Shown piece after piece: positions 18,971 to 27,011 of a stretch of 27,011 bases of DNA. Source of the DNA: Saccoglossus kowalevskii (lineage: Eukaryota > Hemichordata > Enteropneusta > Harrimaniidae); NCBI RefSeq assembly GCF_000003605.2, contig NW_003130355.1, positions 855,683-882,693 on the forward strand. The letters are read 5' to 3'. The translations under genes were made by a program, and so were the position numbers. The notes below the pieces were generated by a model, which made no database searches, was not told the DNA's origin, and saw nothing but the letters and a program-made list of their open reading frames with translations. Every line of letters starts with the position of its first letter. The stretch's first letter is position 1.

Positions 18971-19991
18971 GTAAGTATGGATAATGTTACTACAAATACG
19001 TACCATAGACACTACAATAGGATTGTGATCTAAATTTAGTACAGGTATTGGAATCATTACACAAAACCACCTTCTAACAAAAGAAAAAAGTTTCCTATCT
19101 CTCTGTTGTAGGCTCTTTGCATGTATACACTGTGGTTGAAGTATTATTGGATGAAACAGGATTAGAATCCATCCACATGTTATGACCAGTGATTTGTTTG
19201 GGATTGTGAGTCCAAATGGAATCCCAAAAATCAAGTTGAGTTGCTGGAAGGAAAAAACAAAATTGTATGTGACTGTTGTACTGCTGATGTGATACATGCT
19301 AGTGACCCCACTGTTCTTAATAAGAAAAAAACACTTTTTGAACTCATTGAAACCATTCCTTACAATTTTGCAAGACTACGGTATTATTGATGAATTTAGT
19401 GGTCCAGCAAAACCACAAAATTTTTTCAAAATGAACATTTCATTTTGGATCTTTAAGGGAGTGATTTTTGCAGAGATCTTAGGGAGTGACATTGACAATC
19501 ACAAAATGTCGACTTCATCATTGTCCTCAAATTTTAAAGAAGATTATTAAGTTCTTAAAAAAGATGTGGTGACCACTACATTGGGAACCGTTTTTGCCTA
19601 TGCGCTGCTATCGTAATGTCAGAAGTATCTGCACTGACCTCCATTGACCGCCACCCCTACCCCCCACCCACACTGATCTCCACTGAAAAGAAAAATTCAC
19701 ATGTGCACATTTGAGACCATTTCTTATAACAGTGTTTCCTTTTTTATCACAGCATTCATGTCAGCCGATTTTACGTACATTCCCGTCGATGCAAGTTTTG
19801 CGGAGATCAACTCCAACAGCTCAGACGTCCTCATTGACAGTTACAACACTACATCATTTACTGTAGAACACAGTACATATTCCACACCAGCCAGAAGAAG
19901 ACTCCTCCAATCAGTCGCGCAGGTTGACGTCACATGGACAATTGGTGATATACAGAATATTGCTACTGCAAATGCTGCTCTAACTTTCAAG
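18397..19991 (+). CDS. N-terminal part of a signal-peptide protein with a beta-rich ectodomain; candidate EVC2 (limbin), 3' end beyond what can be found
   Basis: Two coding exons, 18397-18970 and 19753-19991, join in phase (T|CA) into 271 codons. Residues 1-24 form a signal peptide with a FLLLLASSL core. The rest is beta-rich, with potential N-glycosylation sites at N27, N70, N213 and N223. The ending, WTIGDIQNIATANAALTFK, has the pattern of DUF11-like extracellular beta-sandwich repeats, and exon 1 contains a second such pattern (DLGTISSSQTIYLDAVV). There is a tribasic run at 239-241. Head-to-head placement with EVC is the arrangement of EVC2 in vertebrates, and GDIQNIATANAALTFK loosely resembles GDLGNGESLKLPAQLTFQ of remembered human EVC2. 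The resemblance is weak: it could be another DUF11-type surface protein. No transmembrane helix is visible. Confidence 0.6.
18971..19752 (+). other. First coding-region intron of the plus-strand gene
   Basis: Begins GTAAGT and ends TATCACAG. AT-rich, with a C-rich stretch at about 19648-19672. No repeat or additional exon was recognised. Confidence 0.6.
19753..19991 (+). CDS. Plus-strand gene, coding exon 2 (second beta-rich domain)
   Basis: Residues 192-271, SFMSADFTYIPVDASFAEIN onward to NAALTFK. The acceptor follows TTTTTATCACAG and the donor AAG|GTAAGT is strong; the exon ends on a codon boundary. The next exon must begin in phase 0; none was recognised before the window ends. Confidence 0.78.
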
Positions 19992-20038
19992 GTAAGTAAT
20001 TTTTACATCAGTGTGATACATATATGTGAATAACAATT

Positions 20039-21116
20039 ACCGGATTTTGCCGTCCGAAAAATCGCCCTTATTTGGGGTTCAAAATTTAAAAAAATTATCA
20101 TCAAATATTTTTTGGGGACTTATATTTTCATTGAAAAATCTACCTACCCGGACTTTCAACCAGCAGTTGGACCACTTAGAACAAAGAAACTATTGCAAAA
20201 GCTAATCTAAAATTTGATACATTTTTTTCTTGCTGGATTGAAAAGTAGACCGCCTAAAATGTCATTACAATGTCATCCAGCGCATCTTTCTCCAAACAAA
20301 TCACATTAACCAACCTTGTGCGCCAAATACAATTATTTTTTTCATTTTATTAGCAACGCATGTATATTCTAAAAGAAGTGTCACATAAAAACGAACACAA
20401 CTGCATTGCTTAGTAGCAAATAATCGCGGTAGAGCAATCCGGTTATGGTGTGTTTCACAGTTGTAGATTATTACCGAATAATGATTATAATAACGTGCAA
20501 AAAATAAATTCGTTGAATTGTTATAAAATGTAAATAAATTTCAACTTATTTCATCGTAAGCGAATGAATCTGGTTGCACTTTAAGTGCTCGATGCTGTAG
20601 AAATGAATATCCGCCATGTCTTGACCTGGGACGGTGTTCTTTGACCTGACAGGTCAAATCAGTAATTAACCAATGAAAATGATGGATGATGCCAACGTGT
20701 TCAAATTACCATAGCTCATTTAAATATATTAATGTTATTGAACGCAGCATGGAAGAGATTTGCCAATGTTGTTGTACGATCTTTTGGCTTGAATTTTGAT
20801 GGAAAAGCGGCATGATTTGTTTTTAAATAAAAAAATTAGTTGTTTTCAAAACATAAACTGAGCATTTGAAGAATAGTTTATATATATTAAATATTGTTTA
20901 TAGTGATAACAGCTCATTGTAGAAACGAAGCTTACCCTTTCACGCTAGTCGCAATAAACATCATACTCTTGAATAGGCGTCAATGACTACGGTAAAACTT
21001 TTAGGCATCAGAAAAGATTGAAATAACACATTTAAAAACTGCCGAAAAAAGTCACCCTTTTTAAAACCCAAACTGCCGTTTAACGGCCCAGGGTGAATTT
21101 ACGGCAGAATCTGGTA
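20039..21116 (+). mobile_element. Second copy of the TTCTGCCGTAAATTC-type element
   Basis: Left end ACCGGATTTTGCCGT (20039-20053) and right end ACGGCAGAATCTGGT (21101-21115) are imperfect inverted termini. The body aligns with 4446-5505. Near both ends it also has a direct motif, CCGAAAAATCGCCC on the left and CCGAAAAAAGTCACCC on the right. Flanks TAACAATT and TAACATTT suggest an imperfect target duplication. It sits 48 bases after exon 2 of the plus-strand gene. Confidence 0.7.
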
Positions 21117-21707
21117 TAACATTTTTAAAAGTTTAATGGTTTAAATTTAACACTTTCGTTTAACAATATAATACACCACTGCCTTTCAGGAACAGATTTT
21201 TTTTTTCAAATTTGCACTGTATATACAATGTACCTGGCACCATATGGAGTGTAATTAGATTATCTGAAAAGAACAAATGTGTGAAAAAATCAAATTACTT
21301 TATATAAATCTCTTTATTCTAAGTTGAATGCTGTAAACAGCTTCAGTTTTACCTAACAAAGATTTTTGTGAGTGAGTTGATGAGGTTTGTGAAATTTCAT
21401 TGTTTTTCGGGTGAGGAGTCACAGAAATATTAAGGCTTGAACACTTTTTGGCATGTACATGTACATGTATTGCTGAATTAAATTTTGTAAGGATATACAT
21501 GTATTTAGTAAAAATGTTAAATCTTGTCGTGAAAATCTGTAGAAATTATTACATTTCATTTAATTTTTTTTAATTATCATTAAAATAGTGTTTTTATTTT
21601 TATTTTTCATTAATTCAGATTCCTCCACATTGTTATTATCTACCTTTCATCGCCTGATTATTGATTTCACAATTGAAATGTCATTAAAAGGTCAGATGAC
21701 ATCATAA

Positions 21708-21891
21708 CAGTACCTGACATACTTTTACATGGTAATTTAATTCTGATAGCGATAATGTCATCAACCCTAATGGAATAATGTTTCCTGCTTGTTAGTGTGT
21801 GAACCATACGGTTTGCTTCCAGCGCTGTTATTTTTCCCGCCAAAATTGGAATGCAACATTTGGCACATTTTTATGTAATTTTCTAAAAATT
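21708..21891. repeat. 184-base duplicated segment, copy A
   Basis: Differs from 24049-24232 at six positions and has no indels. Contains ACATTTGGCACATTTTTATG. Family unknown. Confidence 0.85.
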
Positions 21892-22484
21892 CTTTTTTAT
21901 TTTGGATCGAATAGATATACATTCCCATTGTCTATAGGCTTTGATCAAAATTGGTGAAAAAAATGTGTTTATTTTGTGATCAAAAGGTTATATTTTGTTA
22001 TGTGAAGGAGTAATAATGCAGTGAAAACAAACACCAAAACGCTTTTCAATTTACAGAAAAATGCAGTCTATCAAAATTTGATATATGTATAGAATCTATA
22101 GACTCAGGTACATGATAAGTTATTTATTTTATACTTGTGCATTAATCACATGGAACTTATTCTGGGTTTCTATGGAAATGGCCAAATTGTTGCAACTTTT
22201 TCACACTTTCATTGTTTGATTTCATTAATTTTCAGAAGATTTAAATTTATGGAAATTTACCCAATTCAATTATATTGGGTAATAGTTTGATTTGTGTGAA
22301 GTGCCTATAACACAGCATTAGTGGAATGCAATATGTGTATAAAAACTATTGGTATGTATTCACAACGACTGGGGAATTCACTTAATACTTATATACACAC
22401 TTATAGTGGGCGCAACATCTTTGAATACCCTAGTTAGCCATTCTGTCAGCTAATGGCCTTGCTACGAGTTTGCACCAGCCACTT

Positions 22485-22694
22485 TCCTGTGAAATACTTT
22501 ATTTTAGCTGGAATTAATTTTCACTTAAAAACCGTTTAGGTGTTTTGTATGGAATTTATTTTCACTGATATTTAGTTAGTTGAATGAAAAAATAGGAAAA
22601 ATGGCATATTCGCTGGATTTTATTTCCACTGAATCATTACCTCAGCGAAAATAGCGAAAATTACTTCCAAGCGAAAATAAAGTATTTTGCAGTA
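22485..22694 (+). mobile_element. MITE with TACTGCAAAATACTTTATTT ends, copy A
   Basis: About 210 bases with inverted ends (left TCCTGTGAAATACTTTATTT, right AAATAAAGTATTTTGCAGTA). Internal GCGAAAATAGCGAAAATTA. The same element lies inverted at 26510. Confidence 0.7.
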
Positions 22695-24048
22695 ATGTGT
22701 GTGATTTCAAAACACAGGTGTTATGTCTGTGTGTTGAATCCACATGTAACAAATCATTCAATGAAATGGATGGAAATGTTACAAACTAGCAAGGCAATTA
22801 CAATGTAGCTGACTGACTAGGGGTATTCATAAATGTTGTACCCACAGTAATAATAGAATGACTGAGAAACTACTGTTGGATTAGGTATATATACAATCTA
22901 CCGGTATTAAGATCTGCTGAGGAAAAAGAATGAAAAGTCATTTGGTTTTATTTAATTAATAGGTGGGTTACTGGTTTACACAAATTTTACAGTGAACTGA
23001 TTATCATAAAAATAAAATTTAAATACCGATATTTAGTTACTGCCCATTATGCTTCCTGAAGGGCAGCATTAAATATTGATAAAAATAACAAAAATTCTAA
23101 AGTTCAAATTATAACCTAATCTTTATCTAGGCTCATAAAGCATGTTCCTTCTGATTAAAACAAGGATACGTAATCATGATTAATAATGTACAAGATGTAG
23201 ATAACCCTTAAAAAAAAAGAAATTAAATTATTTTACCTGCAGAGATTTACTCGTTAAAAGCCTTTTCAAGTGTCTGTATATGTACTTTTAAACTCCCTGG
23301 AGTATTAGAGAGACTGAGAGGGCAAGTCAAGATTCTACTTGAGTACCGGTAATGATTATTTTCTACTTAGTTATCTTTCGGGTCTATACATGAAAAGAGG
23401 TACGGCGTGACGATAATATGCAATTATTCTCCAGTATATATATAACAATAAGTGTTTGCAGGTGAACATCGAGTAATAGTATGGTAACGTAAACTCATGC
23501 AAATGTGCAGTCGCTTCGTACAAATTTGGGAAAACATATGAAGTCGTGGTTGATAGTGCATTTCATGCCTGTTGTATTATACAGACAAAATCAAACAAGG
23601 ATATTACATGCATAGAATCTCACAATAAATTGTCTCTTTAGTATAATAAAAACCAAGCACAGTTCTAACTTAAGCTAAACTTTAATTCAGCAATAGACCG
23701 TCATCAAGTGATCTTTAAACCATCAAATAGTTTTACATTCTCTCTGTCATTGCTTCCACTTTTCCAAACTTCCACTTCTCCAAATACGTAGATCAGTAGA
23801 GCAGGCTACAGATATGATGATTTAGGCAATTATCTGTGTTCACTGATATTATAAGCAATTGTTTCAAAAGGCTCTGCAATTTTATTTTAGCATGCATGAT
23901 AACTGCTGCTCTGACGATAGCTTCACATTTACCATTGTTTGTCTACTCTGTATATTACTGAACAATGTATATTTTATGATCATTTTGTGTTCTTATTAAA
24001 TATTAATTACATCGGCTGGAAAATTTTCACATATTTTTACAATGTGTT

Positions 24049-24232
24049 CAGTACCTGACATACTTTTACCTGGTGATTTAATTCTGATAGCGATAATGTC
24101 ATCAACCCTAATGCAATAATGTTTCCTGTTTGTTAGTGTGTGAACTATACGGTTTGCTTCCAGCACTGTTATTTTTCCCGCCAAAATTGGAATGCAACAT
24201 TTGGCACATTTTTATGTAATTTTCTAAAAATT
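24049..24232. repeat. 184-base duplicated segment, copy B, inside a 50-base direct duplication
   Basis: Matches copy A at 178 of 184 positions. It is bracketed by direct repeats of 50 bases, 24002-24051 and 24230-24279, which both read ATTAATTACATCGG and end TTTTTACAATGTGTTCAG, with four differences. Confidence 0.85.
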
Positions 24233-24861
24233 AATTACATCGGTTAGACAATTTTCACTTATTTTTACAATGTGTTCAGAATGTATGAAGATGGGATATT
24301 TTGCAAGAATGACTAAAGTATATAAAAGTACATGTAGTTTGACATTAAATTATTTCAAATTTCAAAATACATATTCAGAAATTAATAAAAAAGGGATCAC
24401 CAGAATGAAAAAACGTAAAACATCTTGATAAAATTTATAGTACGAGAATCTGCCATTTGTTTCATTGCAACTAAGTTACAGCCTTTGTGCCCATTTCAAG
24501 AAACAGTTTGAGACTTTAAAAAAAAATTTAACATATTTTAAACACGAGTTTGACACATTAATAGTATTTCGTATATTACATGACAGGTTGACTGATTGCC
24601 TTTCTTTCATAATAAAGTAAATGTACAGTAGAGAGAAAATTTAATTAACATTCCATTTATAAGGAAATATCGTTTTACTCTGTACTATAGTGACAAGGGA
24701 GATAGATCTACAACTACTTGCCAGGTTTAGGATGGCCCTTGTTAATTAATTAAAACATAGCACTAAAATAACATAATAATAACATAATACAGTAATAAAA
24801 ATTAGATGAAATTTCCTGTCTCTCTTTTCAATACTGAAACAGCTACCTTAATATGACTCCA

Positions 24862-25445
24862 TTTTTAGCTCTGCTGTCGACTTTGTTGAGCGGAGCTTAT
24901 CATACGAGTGATTGTCTGGCGTCATCTGGTGTTTGTTGTCCGTTATCGTCTGTGTCAACTTTTTACTTTTTCGACTCCTTCTTGAAAACTACAATTCCTA
25001 TTACTTTGATACTTGGTGTATATGTACTCTGGACAGACCTCTCTTAGATTTGTTCATTTCATGATGATAATTCTCTAATTTTGATGAATATTTTGTCATT
25101 TTTGGTAAAAAGTGATATTTTTGTCTTCTTGTTGAAAATTGCAAGTCTGATTGCTTTGATATTACTGGTATATATATTAGGTACCTCAGGTAGACCTCTT
25201 TCGGATTTGTTCATTTCGTGATGATATAATCAATTCTCTAATTTTGATAAATATTTGTTGTCACTTTTGGTAAAAAGTGATATTTTCGATTTCTTGTTGA
25301 AAACCGCAAGTCCGATTGCCTAGATATTATACACATAGGTACTACAGGTGGCTCTCACAGATTTGTCCATTTTGTGATGATATCTTTAACTGTAATGTGC
25401 ATTGCTAACAGCGGAGCTATCTCCGCCGCCGATAGGCTGCTTGTT
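24862..25445 (+). repeat. Copy 2 of the AGCTCCGCT hairpin family, complete
   Basis: Begins TTTTTAGCTCTGCTGTCGAC and ends in GCGGAGCTATCTCCGCCG. Inside are three diverged units of roughly 150 bases, each starting near CTTCTTGTTGAAAA and containing AGATTTGTTCATTTCATGATG. The 64-codon frame at 24853 is part of the repeat and not a gene. Confidence 0.75.
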
Positions 25446-26309
25446 ATATAACTATGTGGTTAATTGGGTTCTTTCCATATTTAATTTCACTATTTTTGAT
25501 GGAATAAAAATTCTTTAATTTCATAATTTAAGATATATTTTGGATTAGTGATTGAGTTTCAGACATTTTTGACCTTTGACTAAAAACAAAATTGAGCATT
25601 ATATATTTTATAGGCACTTTAATTTAGCTAGAAATCTCACAATTGTAAGATTCAATTTTTTTCTTTTCTGAATTGCATGTATAGCATAGAATCTGAATAG
25701 ATAACATGCAAGACCCTGAAGGTCACACATCATGATACTTTCTGGGGGCACATATTTACTTTAAATAAGAATTTCTTGATCGTATTTCAAAAAAATACTC
25801 CAAGCAAATTGTGAAACTGACATAGCAAAGCTTGAGTGATATAACATTAGATTAAATTCTAAAGTTAAAAAAACCCTGAAATAGATATTACTGGTAGTGC
25901 AATAACTGTAGGTAGGGTGTCACGTTTAGCCATGATTTTTCTTATCACAGAACGATAAACAAACTTGACATTATAGCTTAGTGTTTGCAGTTGATTGTGT
26001 TTATATATTATCAAGTGGATAAAATGACATGACACTGACGTTTGTCATGAGCTGATTAAAGTTGATGACTGGACACATTGACAATAAATACTTTGTATTT
26101 AGCAAAACACTTTGTTGTCGTTAGCAACAGTGGAGAATCATGTGGCATTGTGACATCCACATCAGGATCAGGTGATGTTTTTATAAACACATAGTTGCCA
26201 CGACAACATGATGTATTTTGCACTATATGTTCAGATTAAATGTATTGTTGATTTTCATCTTTCTAAATTCTAGCAAAGTATTTTTGTAATTTCTTGTTTT
26301 TGACATAAG

Positions 26310-26493
26310 TACTGTAAAATCTGTATTTGAAGCCGCGGCTACTATTAAAATGGTACAAAGCAACAAAGAAGATGCAGCTTCTATTAGAGCATCTACACAT
26401 ATGAGAAATGATAAATTTTTGGTTCTCAATTGTTCAAAAAGAATGGGTGCGACTTCTATTAGGGATGCAGCTTCTAATACAGATTTTACGGTA
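26310..26493. mobile_element. MITE with TACTGTAAAATCTGTAT ends
   Basis: 184 bases with 17-base inverted ends, TACTGTAAAATCTGTAT and ATACAGATTTTACGGTA, one mismatch. Internal GCAGCTTCTATTAGAG motifs recur. It stands 16 bases from the next MITE and shares its first eleven terminal bases. Confidence 0.7.
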
Positions 26494-26509
26494 GTATTAA
26501 ATGATTGAA

Positions 26510-26706
26510 TACTGTAAAATACTTTATATCTTTGCTTGGAAATTAATATAGGGATGATTCAGTGAAAATAAAATCCAGCAAATATATCTTTTTTTTTTTT
26601 TTTCATTCAACTCATTATCAATCAGTGAAAATAAATTCCATACAAAACACTCAAAAAGTCTTTCCAGCGAAAATTAATTCCAGCTAAAATAAAGTATTTT
26701 ACAGTA
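26510..26706 (-). mobile_element. MITE with TACTGTAAAATACTTTAT ends, copy B (inverted)
   Basis: 197 bases between TACTGTAAAATACTTTAT and AAAGTATTTTACAGTA. Matches copy A in reverse orientation, with blocks such as CAGCGAAAATTAATTCCAGC. Ends in TA on both sides. Confidence 0.7.
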
Positions 26707-26961
26707 CCATTTTTTGGCGCAATGAATAATCTGTATGTTTTAACATAACAATACAGTAAACTCAGCTATTCATTGGCAAGGGCTTTCATTTGCTTATTAA
26801 GCTCAATGATCCAGTACCGGTACTTTAACAATTGCTGACAGCCTTATGATGAACGCGATAAAAGACCATTATTATATACTTATTGTACATGTATTAAACT
26901 ACATATTAGAAAATACCACTGTCATTCCTATATATTACAGACTGATACACATTTTTACTCA

Positions 26962-27011
26962 TTTTTAGCTCCGCTGTCGACTTTGTCGAGCGGAGCTTAT
27001 CATATGAGTGA
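26962..27011 (+). repeat. Copy 3 of the AGCTCCGCT hairpin family, cut by the window end
   Basis: The first 50 bases match copy 2. Here the hairpin is intact: AGCTCCGCT (26967-26975) and AGCGGAGCT (26989-26997) pair with a 13-base loop. Confidence 0.75.

Larger units (their letters stand above)
21117..27011 (+). other. Downstream stretch of the plus-strand gene; no exon recognised
   Basis: If the gene continues, this is a large intron. Apart from the repeats listed separately it is AT-rich and shows no frame with coding character. A weak inverted pair (26111-26128 with 26193-26209) was seen. Short exons could be missed by eye. Confidence 0.4.

Noticed and set aside
24853-25047. 64-codon frame with a hydrophobic start
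   Set aside because: Inside a repeat family present three times here; the hydrophobicity comes from T-rich sequence.
26094-26215. Possible exon or hairpin around TTGTTGTCGTTAGCAAC
   Set aside because: A frame bounded by AG and GT gives QQWRIMWHCDIHIRI, which has no resemblance to the ectodomain; the hairpin is imperfect.

Overview
The window is eukaryotic nuclear DNA from an animal. It is AT-rich, with small exons bounded by GT-AG introns, many short inverted-repeat transposons, minisatellites and one run of Ns (15833-16201). The repeat style and gene content suggest a marine invertebrate; a hemichordate or similar deuterostome is my best guess, held with low confidence because nothing in the sequence names the species.

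The minus strand carries most of one gene. Seventeen exons between 269 and 16715 join in a single open frame of 2109 bases (703 codons) with matching phases at every junction and a GT donor and AG acceptor at every boundary. It encodes a short non-cytoplasmic N-terminus, one transmembrane helix, an acidic/basic linker and about 500 residues of charged coiled coil. Residue patterns in exons 4, 5, 8, 11 and 12 match what I remember of vertebrate EVC (the Ellis-van Creveld protein), which acts with EVC2 at the base of the primary cilium in Hedgehog signalling. The 3' end lies beyond the left edge.

The plus strand carries the first two coding exons (18397-18970 and 19753-19991) of a divergently oriented gene for a secreted or type I membrane protein with a signal peptide and beta-rich extracellular domains. 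Vertebrate EVC and EVC2 lie head to head. That arrangement and a weak sequence resemblance make this a candidate EVC2, but the transmembrane and coiled-coil parts are not in the window, so this is inference. The two start codons are 1.7 kb apart. The part nearest EVC (about 16716-16956) holds a palindromic CRE, a YY1-type AAGATGGCG and possible uORFs, and looks like a bidirectional promoter.

Introns and flanks are packed with repeats: a 2.5-kb inverted-repeat element with CACTAGATCTAGTG termini and a flanking direct duplication (4172-6719), with a second element family nested in it and a relative in the plus-strand gene (20039-21116); a hairpin-ended family in three copies (about 3215-3743, 24862-25445, 26962-end); a composite repeat with 140-bp units carrying AAGATGGCTGCC (8386-9424, partial relative 6735-7115); several MITEs starting TACTGTAAA (11065, 22485, 26310, 26510); a 447-bp TIR element (1564-2010); 32-bp and about 33-bp minisatellites (9505-9785, 15590-15825); and a 184-bp duplication (21708 and 24049). 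I saw no exon of the plus-strand gene between 21117 and 27011. I found no prokaryotic system, CRISPR array, rRNA or tRNA.
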